Part shown: one piece after another, positions 6,671-14,196 of the stretch
How the letters are laid out: each line of letters starts with the position of its first letter
How positions within the stretch are numbered: position 1 is the stretch's first letter
NCBI GenBank assembly: GCA_964533265.1
Contig: CAZHJW010000015.1
Location: 1-25,345, forward strand
Length of the DNA stretch: 25,345 nt
Direction: 5' to 3'
From: UBA1100 sp964533265
GTDB lineage: Bacteria > Verrucomicrobiota > Verrucomicrobiia > Limisphaerales > UBA1100
Position numbers and translations under genes: made by a program
Notes under the pieces: model-generated
Database searches by the model: none
Seen by the model: only the letters and a program-made list of their open reading frames with translations
Told to the model about the DNA's origin: nothing

Positions 6671-7921
6671 GTGAGTACCGCCCAGGACATTGAGATTCGT
6701 GACAGTGCAACCAGTGCCGCTAGTGCTATCGATGAATTATCGGATGTAAGGGGCGAAAAAATGGTACTCAACATGGGACCTTCCCACCCGGCCACGCACG
6801 GAGTACTACGGCTAAAACTGGAAATGGATGGAGAAATCATCACCAAGGCCGAACCGGACGTTGGTTATCTACATCGCGGCGACGAAAAGATTGCCGAGAA
6901 CATGACCTATAACCAGTTCATCCCCTACACCGACCGGTTGGACTACCTTGCTCCTCTTGCCAATAACGTGCACTACGTACTTGCAGTGGAAAAACTGCTG
7001 GGTATTGGGGATAAAATTCCTGAACGCTGCCAATACATTCGCACGATCTGCTGTGAACTAGCGCGTGTTTCAGCACACCTACTCGGCCTCGGGGCTTTCG
7101 CGATGGATACAGGTGCCTTTACGGTGTTTCTGCACACATTCACCGAGCGTGAAAAAATTTATTACCTCATTGAAGCGCTCACTGGAGCACGGTTCACAAC
7201 CAGCTACACACGAGTGGGAGGCCTGTCAAGGGATCTCCCCGAAGGCTGGCTGAATGAATTGGGTAAGTTCCTAGATGAAGTGGAAGTAAACTTTGACGAA
7301 ACAGACAACCTCCTTACGCGCAACCCCATCTTTCTTGAACGCACACAGGATGTAGGCGTAATCAGTCCAGAAGAGGCAATTGATTTTGGACTTTCAGGCC
7401 CCAACCTCCGCGGTAGTGGCGTGGAACACGATGTACGCAGGGCAAATCCCTACATGATATATGACCGGTTCGATTTTGAGATACCGGTTGGCACAAAAGG
7501 TGATGCTTACGACAGGTACGCAATCCGTATGCTGGAGATGCGCGAAAGCGTCAAGATCCTGCGCCAATGTATCAAAGATATACCCGGGGGGGGCATCAAT
7601 GTAGATGACGGTAAAATTGTCCTACCTACCAAAGAAAAAGTAATGACGAACATGGAGGAACTCATTCACCAGTTTATGATTGTCACACAGGGGCAGGATG
7701 CACCGGCTGGAGAGGTATACTTTGGTGCGGAAAACCCGAAAGGTGAGCTTGGCTTTTACATTCACAGTCTGGGAGGTGGAACCCCACACCGGCTGAAAAT
7801 TCGTGCCCCTTCCTTCGTCAACCTGAGTATCCTTTCGCATTTACTACCGGGCCATATGATGAGTGACGTGGTGGCCATCCTCGGATCGCTGGACTTTGTG
7901 ATGGGGGAATGTGACCGATGA
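6671..7921 (+). CDS. nuoD: NADH-quinone oxidoreductase subunit D (NuoD)
   Basis: NuoD is the 49-kDa subunit that forms most of the quinone-binding pocket with NuoB. The 416-residue protein starts at GTG 6671, with AGGA about 8 nt upstream. The first 30 residues are variable, followed by the conserved core MVLNMGPSHPATHGVLRLKL and DVGYLHRGDEKIAENMTYNQ. Near the C-terminus RAPSFVNLSIL, SDVVAILGSLDFVMGECDR closes the protein in the usual way. The nuoD stop overlaps the nuoE start as ATGA (7918-7921), a coupling arrangement. It derives from the NiFe-hydrogenase large subunit, but the conserved CxxC nickel ligands are absent, as expected for NuoD. Confidence 0.97.
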   Translation: MSTAQDIEIRDSATSAASAIDELSDVRGEKMVLNMGPSHPATHGVLRLKLEMDGEIITKAEPDVGYLHRGDEKIAENMTYNQFIPYTDRLDYLAPLANNVHYVLAVEKLLGIGDKIPERCQYIRTICCELARVSAHLLGLGAFAMDTGAFTVFLHTFTEREKIYYLIEALTGARFTTSYTRVGGLSRDLPEGWLNELGKFLDEVEVNFDETDNLLTRNPIFLERTQDVGVISPEEAIDFGLSGPNLRGSGVEHDVRRANPYMIYDRFDFEIPVGTKGDAYDRYAIRMLEMRESVKILRQCIKDIPGGGINVDDGKIVLPTKEKVMTNMEELIHQFMIVTQGQDAPAGEVYFGAENPKGELGFYIHSLGGGTPHRLKIRAPSFVNLSILSHLLPGHMMSDVVAILGSLDFVMGECDR

Positions 7922-8409
7922 GTTTTGCCCCTTCTGATCATCTGCAACAGGAAGTAACCGAACTGATCTCTCATTACCCTGAGGACCAGAAACGAAGTGC
8001 CTCATTGATGATTCTCCATGCGATTCAGGAACAAGAAGGCTTCATCAGCGGTGAAGCGATGAAATGGGCCGCAGACAAAATTGGGGTTCTACCCCTCAAC
8101 CTCTACGAGCTGGTAACTTTTTATCCGATGCTCCGCGAGGAGAAAGCGGGTAAATATGTACTCAAGGTCTGCCGTACTCTCAGTTGTGCATTAGCCGGAG
8201 GCACAGACCTGCACCAAAACCTGTGCAGTAAACTAAATTTAGACCCGAAGAGTCACGGCATCCAGACTACCAAGGATGGAAAATTCAGCATCGAGTTTGC
8301 TGAATGCCTGGCCAGTTGCGGCACCGGGCCAGTGATGATGTGTAATGATGATTTTTACGAATCTGTCAGTGACAGTAAAGCGGATGACATTTTAGGAAAG
8401 TGTGATTAA
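7918..8409 (+). CDS. nuoE: NADH-quinone oxidoreductase subunit E (NuoE)
   Basis: NuoE is the 24-kDa thioredoxin-fold subunit of the NADH-dehydrogenase module and holds the [2Fe-2S] cluster N1a. Its four ligands are visible as C85-x4-C90 (VCRTLSC) and C130-x3-C134 (AECLASCG). The N-terminal helical part contains YPEDQKRSASLMILHAIQEQ and VLPLNLYELVTFYPMLREE, typical of the family. The length of 163 residues is normal. The start overlaps the nuoD stop. The gene ends 14 bp before the CCA end of an antisense tRNA gene, so it is the last gene before the one real gap in the cluster. Confidence 0.97.
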   Translation: MSFAPSDHLQQEVTELISHYPEDQKRSASLMILHAIQEQEGFISGEAMKWAADKIGVLPLNLYELVTFYPMLREEKAGKYVLKVCRTLSCALAGGTDLHQNLCSKLNLDPKSHGIQTTKDGKFSIEFAECLASCGTGPVMMCNDDFYESVSDSKADDILGKCD

Positions 8410-8423
8410 CCAAAAAGATAGAG

Positions 8424-8497
8424 TGGTTGCCCGACAGGGATTTGAACCCCGACAAACAGAATCAGAATCTGTCGTGCTACCGTTACACCATCGGGCA
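8424..8497 (-). tRNA. tRNA-Gln (anticodon CTG), CCA end encoded, antisense inside the nuo cluster
   Basis: On the minus strand a complete cloverleaf can be drawn. The acceptor stem TGCCCGA/TCGGGCA is perfect, T8 and A14 are in place, the D-stem is GTGT/GCAC, and the D-loop has G18-G19 and A21. The anticodon stem ACAGA/TCTGT is perfect with loop TTCTGAT, so the anticodon is CTG (reads CAG, glutamine). The T-stem is CGGGG/CCCTG with loop TTCAAAT, the discriminator is A, and CCA is encoded (8424-8426). The U1-A72 pair is typical of tRNA-Gln. The gene lies head-on to the nuo genes, between the nuoE stop and the nuoF start. A T-rich run on the minus strand just past the CCA end (about 8412-8417) may help termination. 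Confidence 0.95.
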
Positions 8498-8515
8498 ATG
8501 GATCCGGTAAGACGG

Positions 8516-8544
8516 ATAAAACTAAAGATTAATTAGACAGTCAA
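8516..8544 (-). promoter_or_regulatory. Candidate promoter of the tRNA-Gln gene
   Basis: On the minus strand TTGACT (8539-8544, 5 of 6 to consensus) and TTTTAT (8516-8521, 4 of 6) are spaced 17 bp. A start near 8509 would be about 12 nt upstream of the mature tRNA 5' end at 8497. The -35 ends only 5 bp before the nuoF ATG on the other strand. Confidence 0.5.
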
Positions 8545-8548
8545 GCCG

Positions 8549-9898
8549 ATGCCGCAGGAATACAAATTACTCCTAAAACATGTCGACCAAAAGGATTACT
8601 CGAATGACCTCGAGTGCTACCAACTTCATGGCGGATACAAAGCGTTACGACAGGCGCTGACGATTGAAGCAGAGGGGGAGAATACGCCGCAGGCTCTCTT
8701 GCGAAAGAGAGTGCTGGACTCTGGCCTGCGCGGCCGCGGTGGAGCGGGTTTTTCCTGCGGTTTGAAATGGAGCTTCGTGCGCCACCCGAATCCCAAGCCC
8801 GTTTATTTGATCTGCAATGCGGATGAATCGGAGCCAGGCACCTTTAAAGACCGGCAAATTATTTACAAGGATCCCCACCAGCTGATTGAGGGTATGATCA
8901 TTTCCTGTTGGGCAAACCACGTAAACCTTGCCTATATCTATATTCGTGGCGAATTCACAGATGGAGCCAAGATTCTCAATAAAGCACTGAATGAGGCACG
9001 GACAAAGGGTTGCCTAGGCAAGAACATACTGGGAAGCGGGTTTGATCTCGAGATTCACGTGCACCGTGGAGCCGGCGCCTATATCTGTGGTGAGGAAACC
9101 GGGCTTATCGAGAGCCTTGAGGGAAAACGTGCTTACCCACGGATCAAGCCACCCTATTTCCCTGCCGCCCTCGGCCTCTACATGTGCCCCACAATTGTCA
9201 ACAACGTGGAGACTCTCTGCAATGTAAAACATATCGTGGATATGGGCGCAGAGAAATATGCTAAACTCGGCACCCCTAACAATACGGGAACTCGCCTGGT
9301 TAGTCTGAGTGGCGATGTTAAACAGCCAGGCTATTTTGAAATCGAAACCGGCAAGGTCACCCTTGGCGAACTCATTCATGATGAGAACTTTGGTGGTGGT
9401 ATTCGTAACGACAACGGGCTGCAGGCGATCATCCCCGGAGGTTCTTCTTCCAAAATACTCAAGGCCGGCGAAAGATTTTCAGTCGGCGAGGACGAAATCG
9501 AACTGCTCGATGTACCATATGATTTTGATACCCTGATGAAGATCGGCACCATGTCCGGTTCAGGAGCAATCATTGTCATTGATGACAGTCGCGACATCGT
9601 TGAATGCCTAGCCAATCTAGCTGAGTTTTACGCACACGAGAGCTGCGGTCAGTGCACACCTTGCCGAGAAGGTTCCCTATGGATGAATAAAGCCCTTCAA
9701 CGGATGATCCACGGCGAAGCGCGAGCGGAGGATTCAGAGTATCTGCTGCACATCGCTCAGAACATTCAGGGGCGCACCATCTGCGCCTTTGGTGAAGCAT
9801 GCGCCTGGCCGGTGCTGAGCTTCGTGAATAAATTCAAAGACGAATTTGATGCGAAACCCTCAAACAAGATCGACAACCAACCTGCCGCCACCGCCTAA
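8549..9898 (+). CDS. nuoF: NADH-quinone oxidoreductase subunit F (NuoF)
   Basis: NuoF is the 51-kDa subunit that binds NADH and FMN and carries cluster N3, the electron entry point of complex I. The 449-residue protein shows the nucleotide/FMN loop RGRGGAGF (61-68), CNADESEPGTFKDRQ, and the NADH-site segment RGAGAYICGEETGLIESLEG. The N3 ligands are C366, C369 and C372 (SCGQCTPCREG) plus C412 (TICAFGEAC). The start at ATG 8549 has no Shine-Dalgarno and follows a 139-bp gap holding the antisense tRNA. How nuoF is reached by ribosomes and polymerase is therefore less obvious than for its neighbours. The stop is 1 nt before the nuoG start. Confidence 0.97.
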   Translation: MPQEYKLLLKHVDQKDYSNDLECYQLHGGYKALRQALTIEAEGENTPQALLRKRVLDSGLRGRGGAGFSCGLKWSFVRHPNPKPVYLICNADESEPGTFKDRQIIYKDPHQLIEGMIISCWANHVNLAYIYIRGEFTDGAKILNKALNEARTKGCLGKNILGSGFDLEIHVHRGAGAYICGEETGLIESLEGKRAYPRIKPPYFPAALGLYMCPTIVNNVETLCNVKHIVDMGAEKYAKLGTPNNTGTRLVSLSGDVKQPGYFEIETGKVTLGELIHDENFGGGIRNDNGLQAIIPGGSSSKILKAGERFSVGEDEIELLDVPYDFDTLMKIGTMSGSGAIIVIDDSRDIVECLANLAEFYAHESCGQCTPCREGSLWMNKALQRMIHGEARAEDSEYLLHIAQNIQGRTICAFGEACAWPVLSFVNKFKDEFDAKPSNKIDNQPAATA

Positions 9899-9899
9899 T

Positions 9900-11600
9900 A
9901 TGGCTGAGGATATAAAAACTGAAGAGCTGCCAGCGATTGAAACTATGACCGTAAAGGTCGATGGAAAAGAGGTCGATGTGCCCAAGCTCTCATCCGATTG
10001 GAAGGGGAGCCTCGTCCCCACAACAGTTTTACAAGCCTGTAAATATGCGGGTATCGAGATTCCTCATTACTGCTACCATCCCAAACTCCCTGTAGACGGT
10101 AACTGTCGTATGTGCCTCGTCCATGTGGGTATGCCCGGCCGTCCCGGCCCTGATGGTAAGCCGCCGATGAACGAGGATGGGACCCTTAAGATCGATCCCA
10201 TGGTGCTACCCTACGAGCGTGAGACACCCAAAGGCGTGATTGGTTGTGCCACCAATCTGGTGCCCGGAATGGAGATTTACGCGAGCAGTCCGGAAACCAA
10301 GGAGATGCGCGAAGCGGTGCTCGAAAGCCTACTCATCAACCACCCTTTGGACTGTACGATCTGTGATCAGGCCGGTGAATGTAAACTGCAGGAATACAGC
10401 ATGGAACACGGTCAGGCGGAAAGTTCGTTTGCCGAATATAAAGTACACAAACCGAAGGCTGTCGATTTGGGCCCGCGCATTATGCTCGATGCCGAACGTT
10501 GCGTATTGTGCACCCGTTGCATCCGGTTCAGCAAAGACATCGCAGATGATGATGCCTTGGGCATTGTAAATCGTGGAAGCTACAACACTATCTCCACCTT
10601 CCCCGACACCCCGTTCGACAACAACTACACGCTCAACACTGCCGATATCTGTCCTGTTGGCGCATTGACCTCAAAAGATTTCAGGTTCCAAATGCGAGTA
10701 TGGTTTCTAAAGGAAACCAAAAGCCTCTGCACCGGTTGTGGCACTGGCTGCAACACGATAATCGGCTCACGCGAGAACATCATGTACCGTTACGAACCGC
10801 GGGAGAATGATGCAGTAAATGGCCCATGGATGTGCGATGCGGGTCGACTGAATTATAAGTGGATTGGGAGTGAATCCCGCTTGACTGAACTAAAAGGGAC
10901 TACCGGATGGGCTACTGCCATCACGGAAATCAGCGGAAAGCTTGAGGAAGCCTCCCCGGGGTCAGTGGCCATTATCACTAGTGCCAGCCAAACCAATGAG
11001 GAACTGTATCTACTCAAAAAACTAGCCGACAAGCTGGAGGCCAAGACCGATTCCATCGCGCATGAAGCCCAAGGGGATAATCTGTTGGTCAGTCCCGACA
11101 AAAACTCAAACAGCAACGGAGCACGCCTGATAGGCATCGCCGGTGATGTGCTTGGCACCAACATAGCTTCGATTGCGGGAGACATCGAGGAAGGCACAAT
11201 TAAAACACTGATTGTCTTCGGCGAAGACGTTACAGAACATGGTATCAGCGAAGCCCTATTGGACAAATTGAACCTATTGGTTGTGTGCGATATTTTACCC
11301 AATGCCACCACTGCTAAGGCACACTATCTATTACCTGGATGTGCTCACGCGGAAAAACGCGGCACATTCACCAATGTAAAAGGCAGAGTCCAGAAATTCA
11401 TAAAGGCGCTCGATGCCCCCGGCGATGCACGACCCGAATGGGAGTTTTTACACGAACTGGTGGAAAACAGCACAGGTAAGAATGGGTTCAGCACAATTGA
11501 GGGACTATTCAACCAGATGGCTGGAGAAGTGGAGGCTTTTAAAGCCAAGGAATTAAACTGGGCCGCACTGGGCGATAATGGAGCAACCGTGGAAATCTGA
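9900..11600 (+). CDS. nuoG: NADH-quinone oxidoreductase subunit G (NuoG), short form
   Basis: NuoG is the 75-kDa iron-sulfur subunit of complex I. I place the start at ATG 9900, 1 nt after the nuoF stop, rather than the in-frame ATG 9846 inside nuoF; this gives 566 residues. Ligands for N1b are C58, C69, C72 and C116. N5 has H148-x3-C152-x2-C155-x5-C161, and N4 has C-x2-C-x2-C (ERCVLCTRCIRF) with a distant C before PVGAL. The extra N7 site is present as C277-x2-C280-x3-C284-x27-C312. The loop between C72 and C116 is long and rich in Pro/Gly. After N7 only about 250 residues remain of the molybdopterin-oxidoreductase-like domain, much shorter than in E. coli NuoG (about 900 residues in total). 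The last base of the stop overlaps the nuoH start. Confidence 0.95.
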   Translation: MAEDIKTEELPAIETMTVKVDGKEVDVPKLSSDWKGSLVPTTVLQACKYAGIEIPHYCYHPKLPVDGNCRMCLVHVGMPGRPGPDGKPPMNEDGTLKIDPMVLPYERETPKGVIGCATNLVPGMEIYASSPETKEMREAVLESLLINHPLDCTICDQAGECKLQEYSMEHGQAESSFAEYKVHKPKAVDLGPRIMLDAERCVLCTRCIRFSKDIADDDALGIVNRGSYNTISTFPDTPFDNNYTLNTADICPVGALTSKDFRFQMRVWFLKETKSLCTGCGTGCNTIIGSRENIMYRYEPRENDAVNGPWMCDAGRLNYKWIGSESRLTELKGTTGWATAITEISGKLEEASPGSVAIITSASQTNEELYLLKKLADKLEAKTDSIAHEAQGDNLLVSPDKNSNSNGARLIGIAGDVLGTNIASIAGDIEEGTIKTLIVFGEDVTEHGISEALLDKLNLLVVCDILPNATTAKAHYLLPGCAHAEKRGTFTNVKGRVQKFIKALDAPGDARPEWEFLHELVENSTGKNGFSTIEGLFNQMAGEVEAFKAKELNWAALGDNGATVEI

Positions 11601-12715
11601 TGGGTGAATGGATTAACAGCCTCCCACCAGTGATGTGGGTAGACGGACTGCCTTCGGGCCAACAATTTGCCATCTATAGTTTACTCAAGATCGTGATCGC
11701 CATCTTTGCGGTGGTGATGCCTATGGTGGCATATTCGGTTGTTGCTGAGAGACGCATCTCGGCGTGGATACAGGATCGCGTGGGCCCAAATCGAGTGGGA
11801 ATTCCTTTTACAAAAATACCGTTGTGGGGACTGGGTCAACCACTTGCCGACGGCGTCAAATCCATACTCAAGGAAGATTTTACTCCGGCCCATGTTCGAA
11901 AAATTTATTTCTGGATTGCTCCGGCCATTGCGATGATTCCAGCCCTGATGACTCTGGCTGTCATCCCCTTTGGCAACACCGTTGCCTCTGGCAGCGGAGA
12001 GACGAACAAAGCCGTTATCGCCGACCTGAACATCGGTATTCTTTACACTTTTGGAATCGTATCCCTCGGCGTGTACAGCGTTGTCCTGGCAGGATATGCA
12101 AGTAATTCGAAATATCCGTTCCTCGGGGGCATTAGAAGCAGTGCGCAGATGATCTCCTATGAAATCGCCATGGGCATGAGCGTGGTTCCGGTATTCATGC
12201 TGGTAGGTGAATTAAACCTGACGGAAGTGGTCGAATACCAAACCAGTGGGGCATGGATTATATTCAAGCAACCGATCGCCTTTATCATTTTCCTCATTGC
12301 TGCATTTGCCGAAACCAACCGGCTGCCCTTCGACATGCCTGAATCAGAATCAGAACTAGTGGGTGGCTACAACACAGAATATAGCTCGATGAAGTTTGCT
12401 ATGTTTTTTATGGGTGAATATGCAGCTATGATCGCGGTGAGCGCAATGATGGTGATCCTTTTTCTTGGAGGCTGGACCCTTCCCTTTGCAGGCCTGAACG
12501 AACCCGCCACATCGCTAGGCATGGGACTGGTTCAAATGGGCATCTTTATAGGCAAGCTTTTGCTTTTCATGGGACTCTTCATATGGATACGCTGGATGCT
12601 ACCCCGGTTCCGATACGATCGACTAATGGATCTCGGCTGGAAATGTTTTATCCCATTGGCACTGGCAAATATTGTCGTGACGGCGGTTTACCTGTTTTTG
12701 AGGGCACCCAAGTAA
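11600..12715 (+). CDS. nuoH: NADH-quinone oxidoreductase subunit H (NuoH)
   Basis: NuoH is the membrane subunit joining the peripheral and membrane arms and forming the quinone entry channel. The 371-residue hydrophobic protein has the conserved cytoplasmic loop RRISAWIQDRVGPNRVG after the first membrane helix. It also has the signature loop AETNRLPFDMPESESELVGG and YNTEYSSMKFAMFFMGEYA in the middle. About eight membrane segments are apparent. It starts at ATG 11600 within TGATG, sharing one base with the nuoG stop, and ends 1 nt before nuoI. No anomalies are seen. Confidence 0.97.
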   Translation: MGEWINSLPPVMWVDGLPSGQQFAIYSLLKIVIAIFAVVMPMVAYSVVAERRISAWIQDRVGPNRVGIPFTKIPLWGLGQPLADGVKSILKEDFTPAHVRKIYFWIAPAIAMIPALMTLAVIPFGNTVASGSGETNKAVIADLNIGILYTFGIVSLGVYSVVLAGYASNSKYPFLGGIRSSAQMISYEIAMGMSVVPVFMLVGELNLTEVVEYQTSGAWIIFKQPIAFIIFLIAAFAETNRLPFDMPESESELVGGYNTEYSSMKFAMFFMGEYAAMIAVSAMMVILFLGGWTLPFAGLNEPATSLGMGLVQMGIFIGKLLLFMGLFIWIRWMLPRFRYDRLMDLGWKCFIPLALANIVVTAVYLFLRAPK

Positions 12716-12716
12716 T

Positions 12717-13373
12717 ATGGCCAAAAAAGTTCAACGCGTAAAATTGAGCCTGTGGGAGCGAATGTTTTTCCCCACTTTAATCAATGGACTCAAGGTCACA
12801 CTGGGCCATTTTCTCTCCTTCAAGAAATCAAAGGTTTATAAGGAGAAAAATAAGGACAACAAGTTTAAGGCAACGCTCGATTATCCTGAAGAGCTATGGA
12901 CCGTGCCTGAAGGATTCCGCGGTGCACCGTATCTGGTGAATGATCAGGATGGCTCAACTAAGTGCGTAAGTTGTCAGCTTTGTGAATTTGTCTGCCCGCC
13001 CAAGGCAATTCGAATTACCCCTCCGGGTGAAAATGGGACAGACGCGCACCGCGAAGGGGCTGAAAAGATACCGGAAGACTTTGAGATCGACATGCTTCGC
13101 TGTATTTTTTGCGGTTTCTGCGAGGAAGTCTGCCCTGAACAAGCCATCTATTTGGCCAAGGACTACTATGAGGGCTATGACGAAAAACTAATGAGCCGAG
13201 ACTATGCCCTCACCGGAAGCAGCCGTGAAGAAATGGTTTTTCACAAGGACAAGCTTCTTGAACGTGGGGGCACACATCACGACCGTATTAAGAAATGGGA
13301 AAAGAAAACTGAAGAAGCCAAAAAACAAGCTACGTTTCCTGTCTCGACTCCTGAAAAGAAAAAAGAATACTGA
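12717..13373 (+). CDS. nuoI: NADH-quinone oxidoreductase subunit I (NuoI)
   Basis: NuoI carries the two [4Fe-4S] clusters N6a and N6b that relay electrons from NuoG to NuoB. Both ferredoxin motifs are intact: C83-x2-C86-x2-C89-x3-C93-P and C129-x2-C132-x2-C135-x3-C139-P. The 218-residue protein is somewhat longer than E. coli NuoI (about 180). The extra length is an N-terminal basic helix (SLWERMFFPTLINGLKVTLG) and a lysine/glutamate-rich C-terminal tail ending EKKKEY. The start lies 1 nt after the nuoH stop, and its own stop overlaps the nuoJ ATG by one base. Confidence 0.97.
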   Translation: MAKKVQRVKLSLWERMFFPTLINGLKVTLGHFLSFKKSKVYKEKNKDNKFKATLDYPEELWTVPEGFRGAPYLVNDQDGSTKCVSCQLCEFVCPPKAIRITPPGENGTDAHREGAEKIPEDFEIDMLRCIFCGFCEEVCPEQAIYLAKDYYEGYDEKLMSRDYALTGSSREEMVFHKDKLLERGGTHHDRIKKWEKKTEEAKKQATFPVSTPEKKKEY

Positions 13374-13891
13374 TGCAGGATTTGCTATTTTACATTTTTA
13401 GTGCACTCACACTGCTCTGTGGCCTGTTGGTGGTATTCAACCCATTCAGTCGCAATCCCGTGACTAGTGTGATGTTTCTGGTGTTGACGATTATCAGCAT
13501 GTCCGGACTTTTTGTATTACTCAAAGCCTTCTTTCTAGCCGCAGTACAAATCCTAGTTTATGCGGGGGCAGTCATTGTCCTTTTCTTGTTTGTGATCATG
13601 CTTTTGGATGTAAAAGAGGAGGAGCGCCGTCGGTTCCAGAAGTTTGGAACTTTTCTAGGATTCGCATCTGTAGCAGGCCTTGCAGGAATTATCATTAACT
13701 CTATCCGCCAATCCGGCATAGGTGATTCCCTTAAGGGTGACGGCATCGGAGAAACCCGTGAGCTAGGCCATAAACTTTTTACTGAATATGTGGTCCCCTT
13801 TGAAATTGTTTCCCTATTGCTACTAGTAGCAATGGTGGGCTGTATCCTTCTAAGTAAACGAGACGAACTAAAGAAGGAGGAAACCGAATGA
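13373..13891 (+). CDS. nuoJ: NADH-quinone oxidoreductase subunit J (NuoJ)
   Basis: NuoJ is a membrane-arm subunit of complex I with about five membrane helices. The 172 residues include the signature AAVQILVYAGAVIVLFLFVI (about residues 56-75), followed by MLLDVKEEERRR. A charged C-terminus (LSKRDELKKEETE) ends the protein. The coding end contains AAGGAGG (13874-13880), which serves as the ribosome binding site of the overlapping nuoK; the two genes share ATGA at 13888-13891. Confidence 0.95.
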   Translation: MQDLLFYIFSALTLLCGLLVVFNPFSRNPVTSVMFLVLTIISMSGLFVLLKAFFLAAVQILVYAGAVIVLFLFVIMLLDVKEEERRRFQKFGTFLGFASVAGLAGIIINSIRQSGIGDSLKGDGIGETRELGHKLFTEYVVPFEIVSLLLLVAMVGCILLSKRDELKKEETE

Positions 13892-14193
13892 ACATTGGCC
13901 TCGAATATTACCTAATTGTTAGCGTAATACTATTCTGCCTTGGCCTGCTCGGCGTGATGATACGCCGAACCCTAATTGTGATGTATATGGGTTTGGAGCT
14001 TATGCTAAATGCTGCCAATCTTGCATTAGTGGCATTTTCCCATTTTCGAGACAATCTGGATGGCCAAATTATGGTGTTTTTCATCATCACAGTGGCTGCG
14101 GCGGAAGTTGCCGTCGGCCTAGCCCTGATTGTGGCCCTCTACCGCAAAAGGCAAACTAATGATGTAAACGACCTCACTTCAATGAAGCTGTAA
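13888..14193 (+). CDS. nuoK: NADH-quinone oxidoreductase subunit K (NuoK)
   Basis: NuoK is the small three-helix membrane subunit related to MrpC and part of the proton path. The 101 residues contain LFCLGLLGVMIRRTLIVMYMGLELMLNAANLALVAFS with the conserved membrane glutamates, one in MGLELMLNA and another in AAAEVAVGLALIV. Translation is served by AAGGAGG 7 nt upstream, the best Shine-Dalgarno in the operon, inside the end of nuoJ. It ends 3 nt before nuoL. Confidence 0.95.
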   Translation: MNIGLEYYLIVSVILFCLGLLGVMIRRTLIVMYMGLELMLNAANLALVAFSHFRDNLDGQIMVFFIITVAAAEVAVGLALIVALYRKRQTNDVNDLTSMKL

Positions 14194-14196
14194 TTA

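Noticed and set aside
8502..8517. Small inverted repeat ATCCG-N6-CGGAT between the tRNA and nuoF
   Set aside because: The stem is only 5 bp, with no T-run on either strand in the right place. It overlaps the tRNA promoter region and is likely incidental.
9846..9899. Longer nuoG start at ATG 9846 overlapping the end of nuoF
   Set aside because: The extra 18 residues are not family-like and overlap nuoF by 53 bp. ATG 9900 directly after the nuoF stop fits the spacing seen throughout the operon.
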